Positions 1-6,045 of a stretch of DNA of 33,236 nucleotides are shown in pieces; the first letter of the stretch is position 1, and every line of letters begins with the position of its first letter. The stretch is taken from positions 1 through 33,236 of IMG/VR virus record IMGVR_UViG_3300021225_000401. One strand, written 5' to 3'. Source of the DNA: a virus. The notes beneath the pieces were generated by a model. It worked only from the letters and a program-made list of their open reading frames with translations, did not search any database and had not been told where the DNA came from. A program made the translations under genes and the position numbers.

Positions 1-125
1 TTACTCATCTCTCATTTCACCATAGACGTTGTCTGTAACTGGTTACGTTTCCTTAACTATCTGCATTACTAGTTGTTGTCCTGCGGTCGATTTTGCTTGT
101 GCAGTAGAGGATATATGTTTTTTTT
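1..125. other. Unexplained sequence upstream of an adapter, probably chimeric
   Basis: No convincing gene lies here. The stretch ends in a T-run that passes directly into a sequencing adapter, so it is probably foreign or chimeric sequence attached during library preparation or assembly. Its true origin cannot be told from the sequence. An open frame that runs across it, the adapter and the repeat is not a gene. Confidence 0.6.
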
Positions 126-189
126 CAAGCAGAAGACGGAATACGAGATACATCGGTGACTGGAGTTCAGACGTGTGCTCTTCCGATCT
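126..189 (+). other. Illumina P7 index adapter (artefact)
   Basis: The 64 bases match the TruSeq-type index primer from memory: the P7 flow-cell part at 126-149 (one difference, GGAATACG where GGCATACG is expected), a six-base index ACATCG at 150-155, and the read-2 primer part at 156-189 ending in CTCTTCCGATCT. ACATCG is the form of TruSeq index 2 as written in the primer. This is synthetic DNA left in the assembly. Nothing before about base 190 should be treated as phage sequence. Confidence 0.97.
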
Positions 190-294
190 TACGGCAACGG
201 CGACGGCGACGGCGACGGCTACGGCTACGGCGACGGCAACGGCGACGGCTACGGCTACGGCGACGGCGACGGCTACGGCGACGGCTACGGCAAT
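190..294 (+). repeat. Hexamer repeat (GGC-DAC)n, left contig end
   Basis: About 17 tandem copies of a six-base unit GGC[A/G/T]AC. Only the first base of the second codon varies, so in frame it encodes Gly alternating with Asn, Asp or Tyr. The same repeat closes the window at 33194-33236. A short-read assembler would be expected to stop here, so the true copy number is unknown. Confidence 0.95.
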
Positions 295-297
295 TAA
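190..297 (+). CDS. Glycine-rich repeat protein, C-terminal part (split by contig ends)
   Basis: Read in the frame TAC-GGC, this stretch gives 35 codons of alternating Gly and Asp/Tyr/Asn, ending G-Y-G-N and TAA at 295-297. It has no start of its own because the adapter replaces its upstream part. The frame that starts at 33167 at the other contig end runs into the same repeat in the same Gly-Asn/Asp register, so the two are most simply one gene. The left half holds most of the Tyr codons and the right half only Asn and Asp. Function is unknown; the low-complexity composition suggests a disordered or structural tail. The next gene (337) starts 39 bases downstream. Confidence 0.6.
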   Translation, partial: YGNGDGDGDGYGYGDGNGDGYGYGDGDGYGDGYGN

Positions 298-336
298 TTA
301 ATTTTTGGCAAGGATGCCTTTAACTGGAGCATGAAA

Positions 337-675
337 ATGAGCATACAAATTACCCAACTTGGCTATGGCGACCATCAAACATGGGGAGGCCGGACACCTT
401 ACGAAGAACAGGAAAATGATTTTAAGGAAAGGGTGGCGGAACTAAAACAAGGCCACGCCGAAGCCATGATAAAGGATTTTATGGCTAGTGATTTGCAAGA
501 CGTGTTGGACAAAATGAACGACGACCAAGCCGAAATATTCGCCAAGCAAGTCATGCTGGTGGTTTTTCAAGCTGAAAATGATTATCAAGAATTCTGGAAA
601 GCGTTTGCAAAAGTAACCGAAGAACGCGCCGAAACCGATATTTTTAAACAGGAAGATAAAAGCAGTAGGCATTAA
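337..675 (+). CDS. Hypothetical left-operon protein (112 aa)
   Basis: A short, charged, mostly helical protein with no recognised domain. Two ATG codons are possible, 331 and 337. The GGAG at 326-329 sits 7 bases before 337 but only 1 base before 331, so 337 is preferred. Composition is rich in Glu, Lys, Gln and Asp, with no membrane segment or signal peptide, so it is probably cytoplasmic. It is the second or third gene of the left operon, after the DUF6948-like gene and the glycine-repeat gene across the contig junction. Early left-operon genes of lambdoid phages often encode host-takeover or anti-restriction proteins, but nothing in this sequence shows that. Confidence 0.7.
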   Translation: MSIQITQLGYGDHQTWGGRTPYEEQENDFKERVAELKQGHAEAMIKDFMASDLQDVLDKMNDDQAEIFAKQVMLVVFQAENDYQEFWKAFAKVTEERAETDIFKQEDKSSRH

Positions 676-678
676 AAA

Positions 679-698
679 AGCCGCTTGTCACAGCGGCT
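679..698. terminator. Hairpin with A/T flank, possible terminator
   Basis: A perfect 7-bp stem (AGCCGCT/AGCGGCT) with a 6-base loop follows the stop codon at 675. It is preceded by an A-run, so a U-tract exists only for minus-strand transcription. For the + operon it may act as a weak terminator or an RNA processing or stability element. Confidence 0.45.
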
Positions 699-724
699 CT
701 CAAAGGGGTTTCCATCAAACTACA

Positions 725-745
725 TCCCCACTGTGCAGGTGGGGA
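725..745 (+). other. GC-rich stem-loop upstream of gene 765
   Basis: TCCCCAC (725-731) pairs with GTGGGGA (739-745) around the loop TGTGCAG. No U-tract follows, so it is not a standard terminator. It lies just before the AAGGAG ribosome site of the gene at 765. Its form (ATCCCCAC, loop, GTGGGGAA) resembles the stem of type I-E CRISPR repeats, though the loop is longer. Only a single copy is present. Confidence 0.5.
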
Positions 746-764
746 ATTCGAAGGAGTCAAGATT

Positions 765-977
765 ATGGCGCATTTAGCAAGTAAGCGCAACACACCCGCA
801 CCACTGCGTATTTTGCAATTGGTTAAACCAAGCGCATGGCAAAACGAATTGAAGGCACTGGAAGCCGAACAAGCGGCCGATTTGGCGTCACCTGAATTAA
901 GCTGGTGGCCTGATCACATTACGGACGAAGCGACCTATTACAACCAACTGGCAACCCGTGGAGGATTTTATGCGTAG
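765..977 (+). CDS. Hypothetical protein (70 aa)
   Basis: A small soluble protein without a recognised domain. It has a strong ribosome site, AAGGAG at 751-756, eight bases before the ATG. The N-terminus is basic (MAHLASKRN), followed by an Ala/Glu-rich helix and a Trp- and Tyr-containing C-terminal part ending RGGFYA. The next small gene begins inside its last codons (970), a sign of translational coupling. Function is unknown. Confidence 0.7.
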   Translation: MAHLASKRNTPAPLRILQLVKPSAWQNELKALEAEQAADLASPELSWWPDHITDEATYYNQLATRGGFYA

Positions 978-1071
978 GGCTAAAACAGTTAGCGAGGCAC
1001 GGATGAAGCAACGCCAAGCGCGGTATCGGTCATGGGGCTGGGCTCACAAGCTCCGCAAATCACAACATTAA
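970..1071 (+). CDS. Small basic protein (33 aa)
   Basis: The ATG at 970 lies five bases after a near-perfect GGAGG (960-964) and overlaps the last codons of the preceding gene. The product is very basic, with about ten Arg or Lys residues in 33 and two Trp near the middle (SWGWAHKLRK). It could bind nucleic acid, but no family is recognised. The strong ribosome site and tight overlap are the main support for calling it real. Confidence 0.6.
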   Translation: MRRAKTVSEARMKQRQARYRSWGWAHKLRKSQH

Positions 1072-1110
1072 TCAACGGCGCATAGACGCGCCAATCATCA
1101 AGGAATAACC

Positions 1111-1650
1111 ATGTCAGACGTAGAAAAAGTGTTGGATTCAATCCAGCAAATCAAAGTTGAAGCCGTTGTGGGTGGTGTCCTGCAAAGCATCGAATTCAAG
1201 ACCGGAACTAATCCCGCAAGCGTGGGCGATATGTTGCGAATGCTGGACGCTAACGTAAAGGTACGCGACGATTTCCCAGCAAAAGCCGCGTGGGGTGGTG
1301 CGCGTGATGTCAAAACCGCACGGGTATTGTCCATATCCGCCCGTAAAACATCATCTGGCAGGTTCATCGAATTGGGAGCAATCACATTGGTGGACGGCAA
1401 AGAAAAAGACGTTGCTATCAGTGTCGGAAAAGATGACGCGGACGGCTTTTTGGGGGCGATCACTGCATTGAACAAACTCAGTGAAACCCAACTGGAAGAG
1501 TTGACCAAGGCATTAAGCACCGACAACGGCAAGGCATCAATAAACTTGCGCAAAGTGGAAAACCAGTTTGGTGCAAATTATTACTTAAGCAAATCTGGTG
1601 GCGCATATCTTGACAAAGCCACTGCCGAAGCTCCAGAAATTGAGGGTTAA
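1111..1650 (+). CDS. Hypothetical early protein, possibly DNA-binding (179 aa)
   Basis: The start is supported by AAGGAA upstream. The protein is soluble with mixed beta and alpha composition and no transmembrane segment. The middle (about residues 60-110) alternates short hydrophobic strands with charged turns (KTARVLSISARK, FIELGAITLVDG), compatible with a small beta-barrel such as an OB fold. This is weak evidence. Four bases separate it from the exonuclease gene at 1654, so the two are co-translated and may work together, for example as a single-strand DNA binder with an exonuclease. That role is an inference from position and fold impression only. Confidence 0.75.
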   Translation: MSDVEKVLDSIQQIKVEAVVGGVLQSIEFKTGTNPASVGDMLRMLDANVKVRDDFPAKAAWGGARDVKTARVLSISARKTSSGRFIELGAITLVDGKEKDVAISVGKDDADGFLGAITALNKLSETQLEELTKALSTDNGKASINLRKVENQFGANYYLSKSGGAYLDKATAEAPEIEG

Positions 1651-1653
1651 ATC

Positions 1654-2469
1654 ATGACAGCCGCAAGAAGAATTCACCTAGATTGTGAAACCTACCGCAC
1701 CACAAACTCAGTGCTGATTGATTCGATTGTTGACAGCGAGACATCGAAAAAACCCGCCCACAACGTCGCAAAATCAGTCAAGGACAAATGGTTTACGGAT
1801 GAAGCCATTAACGAAAGGGTTCAAAAGGCACTAGATAAAACATCAGTAAACCCGATGTATGCCGAGGTTTTAGTGACGTGTTGCCGCACTGATGAAGGCG
1901 AGCTGTTCACCTTCGACGCAATGGAGCAAAGCGAAAAAGAATCCATGATCCAGTTCTCGCGTTTTATGTCAGAAATAAGCGATAAGAATACGATCTGGAC
2001 AGCATTCAACGGGAAGCGGTTTGATTTTAGTCTGTTGCTTAATCGCATGATCCGCCACCGCGTAAGACCACCCGAACACTTCCCTGTATACGCTGGAGGC
2101 TGGCGTGGGCGAATTTTCGACACAATGGAGCGATTGCCTACATCCGAGATATTTGTCTCGTTCAAAGAGGCTTGCGACATTTACGGTCTAAACTGCAAAA
2201 CGACTATGTGGGGAAACGAACCAATGGGCGGGGCGCGTGTGGGGGAAGCTTATCGCGCTGGTGAATTCCAACTAATCCGCGATTATTGCGCCGCCGACAC
2301 TGAACATGAAGAAGCGTTGTATCTGGCAATGACTCATAACGACACTTGGGGAACTTATGACGTTGGTGATGATTTGTCGGCACTGTCCGAGATTTACCAC
2401 AGCGACGACTCACCCGCCTACAAGTGGTCAGCCGCCGCCCCGATCCTAAAAAGTGCAGGTTTAATTTAA
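1654..2469 (+). CDS. DnaQ-like 3'-5' exonuclease (271 aa)
   Basis: A member of the DEDD exonuclease superfamily, which removes nucleotides from 3' ends with two bound metal ions. Motif I is RIHLDCETYRT near the N-terminus (Asp and Glu of D-x-E). Motif II is WTAFNGKRFDFSLLL in the middle (Asn-Gly and Asp of the F-D pair). Motif III is YCAADTEHE near residue 210, with the Tyr-x3-Asp spacing of the DEDDy group. No polymerase domain is present, so it is a free-standing nuclease resembling the exonuclease part of family B polymerases. An insert of about 40 residues follows motif I. It probably acts in phage recombination, DNA processing or repair. Confidence 0.85.
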   Translation: MTAARRIHLDCETYRTTNSVLIDSIVDSETSKKPAHNVAKSVKDKWFTDEAINERVQKALDKTSVNPMYAEVLVTCCRTDEGELFTFDAMEQSEKESMIQFSRFMSEISDKNTIWTAFNGKRFDFSLLLNRMIRHRVRPPEHFPVYAGGWRGRIFDTMERLPTSEIFVSFKEACDIYGLNCKTTMWGNEPMGGARVGEAYRAGEFQLIRDYCAADTEHEEALYLAMTHNDTWGTYDVGDDLSALSEIYHSDDSPAYKWSAAAPILKSAGLI

Positions 2470-2512
2470 CACCAACCCACCGCAAGGACGCGGTAATTAA
2501 CCGGACAAGATT

Positions 2513-2833
2513 ATGAGAAATTTCAAAATAGGCCAAGCGGTCAGGAATAAAAAAACCGGACTAAGCGGAATAATAAAACAACTTCACCCGTTAGCGATCA
2601 CCGTGCATTACGGTAATTGTAGAACTGAGCATTTACCACCCGCACACGCCTTAATTGACTTGGTGCCAATAAAGAAAACCCGAATTAAGTTTACTGCTGG
2701 ATGGATAAAAAACTTATTCATGGCGTTTCCTAATTTGCTGGTTTCATGGGAAATCGAACACGATATTTTTATAGTCGAATATCGCTTTGTTTGGTTGGAT
2801 GGGTATTTTGGTTTGAATATTACGAGGTATTGA
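2513..2833 (+). CDS. Hypothetical protein (106 aa)
   Basis: The first half (MRNFKIGQAVRNKKTGLSG) looks like a small beta-barrel of the kind seen in proteins with a 'G-x-x-V-x-N/H-x-x-x-G-x-x-G' turn, followed by more strands. The C-terminal half is aromatic (Trp, Phe, Tyr) and hydrophobic, possibly membrane-associated. No ribosome site is clear before the ATG. The stop is followed two bases later by the start of the next gene. Function is unknown. Confidence 0.6.
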   Translation: MRNFKIGQAVRNKKTGLSGIIKQLHPLAITVHYGNCRTEHLPPAHALIDLVPIKKTRIKFTAGWIKNLFMAFPNLLVSWEIEHDIFIVEYRFVWLDGYFGLNITRY

Positions 2834-2835
2834 AA

Positions 2836-3015
2836 ATGGCACTGAAAAAACAAGAACGCAAAAATGCTCTACTTGAAATTTACAAGCTTTTAGCTAAAGC
2901 AGATGACAATGAATTCGCAAAAGAGGCGCGGTTAAAAGTCATAAATATGCTTTCACATGATGGGTTATTTATTTTAGAAGCAGCACAGGAGACAAAAAAT
3001 GACAAACCCAATTGA
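2836..3015 (+). CDS. Small helical protein (59 aa)
   Basis: The ATG at 2836 is chosen because GAGG at 2824-2827 is well placed; an earlier in-frame start at 2746 lies inside the preceding gene and has no such site. The product is Lys- and Glu-rich, predicted as two helices, and has no membrane segment or recognised family. It overlaps the next microprotein start at 2999, part of a run of coupled small genes. Confidence 0.6.
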   Translation: MALKKQERKNALLEIYKLLAKADDNEFAKEARLKVINMLSHDGLFILEAAQETKNDKPN

Positions 3016-3094
3016 AATAGAACGTTTATGTTTTGTGCTTGGCTGCTTGTTGCTGGCTGGCATGGGTATCTTGGCTTTTGCTGTGGGGGCTTGA
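2999..3094 (+). CDS. Single-pass membrane microprotein (31 aa)
   Basis: ATG at 2999 follows AGGAG (2987-2991) at good spacing and overlaps the preceding gene by 17 bases. After a short polar N-terminus (MTNPIEIE) the rest is one hydrophobic segment (LCFVLGCLLLAGMGILAFAV), so it should be an inner-membrane peptide. Its length is below the cut-off of most gene callers. Function is unknown. Confidence 0.55.
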   Translation: MTNPIEIERLCFVLGCLLLAGMGILAFAVGA

Positions 3095-3096
3095 AT

Positions 3097-3255
3097 ATGA
3101 AATGGGAAATTAACGGTAGGAAATTGGCTAGACCTGATTTAATTATTAGACGGCTGGCAATCTATCCTTTTTACTTTTTGGCTAAATGTGCGCTGTTTTT
3201 GACCGTGTTTATTGGATGGGGAAAGCATGAAGCACTAAGGCACTGGGAAATTTAA
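3097..3255 (+). CDS. Small membrane protein (52 aa)
   Basis: The ATG at 3097 follows the previous stop by two bases. A basic N-terminal half (Arg and Lys within residues 1-20) precedes a hydrophobic, aromatic segment (about residues 22-43), then a short charged tail. This gives one probable transmembrane helix with the N-terminus inside by the positive-inside rule. It belongs to a set of three consecutive tiny membrane proteins at 2999-3353. An upstream in-frame start at 3028 exists but would overlap the previous gene almost entirely. Confidence 0.55.
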   Translation: MKWEINGRKLARPDLIIRRLAIYPFYFLAKCALFLTVFIGWGKHEALRHWEI

Positions 3256-3257
3256 TT

Positions 3258-3353
3258 ATGACAACCGCAATAATCGCAGGAATAGCCGTATCAATACTTT
3301 ACGCATGGCTATGTTGGAAAACTTGGGGAATGAATGAGGATGGGGAGTTATGA
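3258..3353 (+). CDS. Single-pass membrane microprotein (31 aa)
   Basis: ATG at 3258 lies two bases after the previous stop, and the stop overlaps the next start as ATGA (3350-3353). The N-terminal 20 residues are hydrophobic (TTAIIAGIAVSILYAWLCW) and the tail is acidic. Tight coupling on both sides supports translation, although the Shine-Dalgarno is poor. No family is recognised. Confidence 0.5.
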   Translation: MTTAIIAGIAVSILYAWLCWKTWGMNEDGEL

Positions 3354-3685
3354 AAATCAAAACCATGCAAGACCTAGCCGACAAACACGCGCCAATAAAG
3401 CGCAATCTAAATACTTTAGTAAGTCGTCAATATTCTGAAAACCAGCTACGAACCAGAAAACAACTTGGAGCAAAAGGCTTATTGGTACGTGATGCAAAAA
3501 AAGCCGAACAGGCGAATAAATCCACGTCTAAAACTGATTGTGGAATAAGTGCCAAGGAAGCCAGCGACCAACGCAACCGCGAGTATTGGGAAAAAGTGAA
3601 CGCCGGACTGATTGACGACAACCCGCCCATGCCGGATGTGATAAAGGCGTTAATGATTCGGGATGATTTGGATAGGCCGATATGA
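3350..3685 (+). CDS. Hypothetical basic protein (111 aa)
   Basis: The start overlaps the preceding stop by four bases (ATGA), with GGGGAG just upstream as ribosome site. The N-terminal 60 residues are strongly basic and polar (many Lys, Arg, Gln, Asn); the C-terminal part has REYWEKVNAGLID and ends near RDDLDRP. It has no membrane segment and may bind nucleic acid, but no domain is recognised. Its stop overlaps the next gene, again as ATGA. Confidence 0.65.
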   Translation: MKIKTMQDLADKHAPIKRNLNTLVSRQYSENQLRTRKQLGAKGLLVRDAKKAEQANKSTSKTDCGISAKEASDQRNREYWEKVNAGLIDDNPPMPDVIKALMIRDDLDRPI

Positions 3686-4059
3686 GTGATGATATTCAAA
3701 AGCAGTGGGAGCAGGACGTTGCGGATTATGGCGATAATGCGTATTTGATGTGGAAGCTAACGTATAAAGATAGGTATAGTCCAAAATTAGATAGAAACGA
3801 CGACATAGCACATCATCTTAGACTTAAGCCTGAGTATCCCATAGTAACTCGCAAAGACTCCGCCGCCCTGCCGTTTGACTTGGAACAGGCTAAGAATGGG
3901 GCTGTGGTTGAAATATGCGGTTTGCAAGGTTGGGTAAAATGCAATTCAAAAACCTTTGAAAAAAGAAAATATCCGCTAATCCAGCTAGATGGGATTAGCG
4001 TTTCAGTGCATAACTTACACATGAAATACCCGCCAAAAGTAACAAGTGATAGGGATTAA
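3682..4059 (+). CDS. Hypothetical protein (125 aa)
   Basis: It is translationally coupled to the preceding gene by an ATGA overlap. The N-terminus is acidic and aromatic (QWEQDVADYGDNAYLMWKL). The C-terminal half (about 70-118) has a beta pattern with Gly-Trp turns (VVEICGLQGWVKCNSKTFEK), compatible with a small barrel. No catalytic motif is visible. Two bases separate its stop from the next small ORF. Confidence 0.65.
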   Translation: MSDDIQKQWEQDVADYGDNAYLMWKLTYKDRYSPKLDRNDDIAHHLRLKPEYPIVTRKDSAALPFDLEQAKNGAVVEICGLQGWVKCNSKTFEKRKYPLIQLDGISVSVHNLHMKYPPKVTSDRD

Positions 4060-4061
4060 AA

Positions 4062-4208
4062 ATGGAAATAAAACTAAGCTTTTACCCGTGGTCTTTGTTT
4101 ATTGGATTGTTTTACTCTGTAAGGGGCAAAACTCTTTTTATTCATTTTTTACCATGTTTGGCAATTTGCATTTCTAAGAAAAGGCCATTTAAAAATTACG
4201 TGGATTAG
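4062..4208 (+). CDS. Small membrane protein (48 aa)
   Basis: The ATG at 4062 is preceded by AGGG (4051-4054) and its stop is two bases before the excisionase start. The product is hydrophobic with two likely membrane segments (around residues 7-20 and 24-38) separated by a short Arg/Lys turn, and a basic C-terminus. Function is unknown. It continues the series of tiny membrane proteins in the left operon. Confidence 0.5.
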   Translation: MEIKLSFYPWSLFIGLFYSVRGKTLFIHFLPCLAICISKKRPFKNYVD

Positions 4209-4210
4209 AT

Positions 4211-4558
4211 ATGACCATCCTATCAATAACCGAAGCCGCCCAAATCCTCAACATGCAGCCTGAAACCTTGCGACGAAAAACCAAGGCCGGAGAAATCCAA
4301 GGCAAGCGATCTGGTAAACGTGGCTATCTTTACACTCAGGCCGGACTTGAAGCGTGGATAAATGGCGAGTATTCTCCACAGCGTAGAGAGTTGCGGGTGA
4401 TTGATGGCGGACAACCAACGGAGAAAACTAAACCATGTCAATCTACACGCGCGGGGAAACGTGGTGGATTCAATTCACCGCACCAAACGGCGAGCGAGTA
4501 CAACGCTCTGCTAAAACTAGATGTAAAAAAGAAGCCCAAGAACTGCACGACACGTTAA
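4211..4558 (+). CDS. xis: Excisionase-like HTH protein (115 aa)
   Basis: Residues 4-60 form a MerR/AlpA-type helix-turn-helix: LSITEAAQILNMQPETLRRK, then a wing with GKRSGKRGYLYTQAGLEAWI. Such proteins bend DNA at attachment sites and steer integrase toward excision. The C-terminal 40 residues are polar and probably disordered; their codons overlap the first 124 bases of the integrase gene in another frame, an unusually long overlap. The position directly before the integrase is the main reason for the excisionase call. A general transcription factor of the same fold cannot be excluded. Confidence 0.75.
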   Translation: MTILSITEAAQILNMQPETLRRKTKAGEIQGKRSGKRGYLYTQAGLEAWINGEYSPQRRELRVIDGGQPTEKTKPCQSTRAGKRGGFNSPHQTASEYNALLKLDVKKKPKNCTTR

Positions 4559-5460
4559 AGGCCGAAGCATGGCGGGTTAAAAATCTGGGGGATAAACCCC
4601 GCCACACTTGGCAAGAGTCGGTTATTAGGTGGATAACCGAAGGGGAAGGACGAAAGGGGCTAGAAACCGATAAAGTGCATTTGCGCTGGTTGAATCAGCA
4701 CTTAGGCAATCGGTATCTTGACGAAATTACCAAAACCACGCTTGACCGGATAAAGGAGGCAAAGAAGGAAACCGGAGTAAGCAACACAACAGTGAATCGC
4801 GTCATGGCGATTATACGGGCAATTCTCAATCGGGCAAAGGATGAATGGGAATGGTTGGACTCAGTGCCAACTGTGCGAATGTTGCCTGAACCAACATGCA
4901 GGATTCGTTGGCTAACCCCACAAGAGGCGCATAGGTTATTGCAAGAATTGCCACCTCATCTGGAAGCAATGGCAAGGTTTGCACTGGCTACCGGATTACG
5001 TGAGGCAAACGTAACAGGGCTTAAGTGGTCACAAGTTGATATTGAACGGCAAACCGCGTGGATATTGCCCGATCAAGCCAAGGCTAAAAAGGCAATCAGC
5101 GTGTTTTTAAACAGTGACGCGCTTGCCGTACTGGCCCATCAAACCGGAAACCATCCTGAACGGGTTTTTACCTACAAAGGCGAGCCAGTCAGGAAAGCGG
5201 GTGGTAAGGCATGGCGAAAAGCACTAGAACGCGCTGGCATTGATGACTTTCATTGGCATGATTTGCGCCATACGTGGGCAAGCTGGCATGTGATGAAGGG
5301 AACGCCGCTAAACGCCCTCAAAGAGCTTGGAGGGTGGGCTGATTATGACACCGTTTTGAAATATGCCCACTTGTCGAGCGATCACTTAAAAAGCCATGTG
5401 GAAAACTCGAAAATAGCAAAACCTGTGACAAATTTACTACAGCACAAAAAAAAGGCTTAA
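4435..5460 (+). CDS. int: Tyrosine-family phage integrase (341 aa)
   Basis: A site-specific recombinase that would join the phage attachment site to a host tRNA gene. The N-terminus (MSIYTRGETWWIQFTAPNGE) is the typical arm-binding beta start. A SAM-like core-binding domain follows (about 58-145) and the catalytic domain runs from about 155 to 325. Catalytic residues are Arg189 (TGLRE), a hairpin Lys near 217, His275 and Arg278 (HDLRH), Trp301 in place of the second His, and nucleophile Tyr310 (KYAHLS). Its start lies inside the excisionase gene. attP begins about 30 bases after its stop, the usual arrangement. Confidence 0.96.
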   Translation: MSIYTRGETWWIQFTAPNGERVQRSAKTRCKKEAQELHDTLKAEAWRVKNLGDKPRHTWQESVIRWITEGEGRKGLETDKVHLRWLNQHLGNRYLDEITKTTLDRIKEAKKETGVSNTTVNRVMAIIRAILNRAKDEWEWLDSVPTVRMLPEPTCRIRWLTPQEAHRLLQELPPHLEAMARFALATGLREANVTGLKWSQVDIERQTAWILPDQAKAKKAISVFLNSDALAVLAHQTGNHPERVFTYKGEPVRKAGGKAWRKALERAGIDDFHWHDLRHTWASWHVMKGTPLNALKELGGWADYDTVLKYAHLSSDHLKSHVENSKIAKPVTNLLQHKKKA

Positions 5461-5473
5461 CAAAATAAGCCTT
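5452..5473 (+). terminator. Hairpin terminator after integrase
   Basis: AAGGCTTA (5452-5459) pairs with TAAGCCTT (5466-5473) around ACAAAA. The stem overlaps the integrase stop codon and is followed by an A/T-rich, moderately U-rich stretch. It would end the left operon just before attP; A-rich flanks allow action in both directions. Confidence 0.65.
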
Positions 5474-5489
5474 AAGTATTTGATTTTAT

Positions 5490-5538
5490 TGGTCGGGACG
5501 ACAGGATTTGAACCTGCGACCACTTGTCCCCCAGACAA
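5490..5538 (-). other. attP: attP core: 3' half of tRNA-Pro(GGG)
   Basis: The minus strand reads as the end of a proline tRNA: anticodon arm with loop CTGGGGG (anticodon GGG), variable region, T-arm with GGTTCAAATCC, acceptor strand GTCCCGA and CCA. The 5' half of the tRNA is absent, and similarity stops at 5538 inside the anticodon stem. Phages that integrate into tRNA genes carry such a 3' copy to restore the gene. It is not an expressed tRNA. Its place in the middle of the contig, with phage genes on both sides, shows a circular or excised genome and not an integrated prophage. Confidence 0.92.
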
Positions 5539-5658
5539 ATCTTACAGTATTTTACAATAACAAAATCAGTTACTTGCAACACTCTACACTTCAAAATTAC
5601 TTCAAATTACCTACAATTACGCCAAACCGTAGTAAAACGCCGTGACAGATTTACTACA

Positions 5659-6045
5659 CTATCCACCTAATTGCTTAAGTCGATAAACAACCTTATCAAC
5701 CAAGCTAACCCGCCTAGGATTAACCGCCGTTAACGGCTCTTTTGTCGCTTGTTGAGCATAAGCAATATCAGCCATGCCGTGCAGTAAGGTATTGGCTATA
5801 TCCTGACGTTTGATATTCTCTTCACGCGCCGAAACCACCGCCTCGCCAGTTGCCCGATTTGCTTGAGCAACTTCAGCCAACATAATTGGCATAAACGAAA
5901 TGCCACACGCTGTCTCGTCCATCATTTCACCCGTCTGAGGGTTTCGCCCCGCTAAAGTTGTAAGCCAGCCGCAACGATAAATTTTACCGTCTTTTGACTC
6001 TTCACATTTAGCCCCCAACGGGCATGTTTTAACCGTTTCAATCAT
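5659..6045 (-). CDS. Hypothetical Cys-containing late protein (128 aa)
   Basis: This is the last gene of the late operon before attP. The ATG at 6045 is chosen: it overlaps the stop of the fibre gene as ATGA and has AGG upstream, while the longer frame begins with TTG. The first 50 residues hold four Cys (TCPLGAKCEE, YRCGWL, ETACGISF) and a conserved-looking NPQTGE turn, possibly a metal or disulfide site. The remainder is helical. I recall similar small proteins at the end of podovirus late operons with no known role. Confidence 0.75.
   Translation of the reverse strand: MIETVKTCPLGAKCEESKDGKIYRCGWLTTLAGRNPQTGEMMDETACGISFMPIMLAEVAQANRATGEAVVSAREENIKRQDIANTLLHGMADIAYAQQATKEPLTAVNPRRVSLVDKVVYRLKQLGG

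Larger units (their letters stand above)
5425..5658. promoter_or_regulatory. Candidate integrase arm-binding sites around attP
   Basis: A 17-base direct repeat, GTGACARATTTACTACA, occurs at 5425-5441 and 5642-5658 with one difference, on either side of the tRNA-like core. Between core and right copy, three decamers ending AATTAC lie in exact 10-base register at 5591-5620. Integrase arm sites and excisionase sites are usually short direct repeats flanking the core, so these are good candidates. Which protein binds which repeat cannot be told. Confidence 0.55.

Noticed and set aside
190-294. CRISPR or transposon end
   Set aside because: A six-base in-frame tandem repeat without spacers or inverted ends.
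29-301. 90-residue + strand open frame ending in Thr-Ala repeats
   Set aside because: It runs through the synthetic adapter and reads the hexamer repeat in a frame different from the Gly-Asn/Asp/Tyr one.
1098-1553. 151-residue minus-strand open frame
   Set aside because: Antisense to the 1111-1650 gene, which has a ribosome site and fits the operon.
5490-5538. A tRNA-Pro gene
   Set aside because: Only the 3' half is present; the acceptor 5' strand and D-arm are missing, so it is an attachment site copy.
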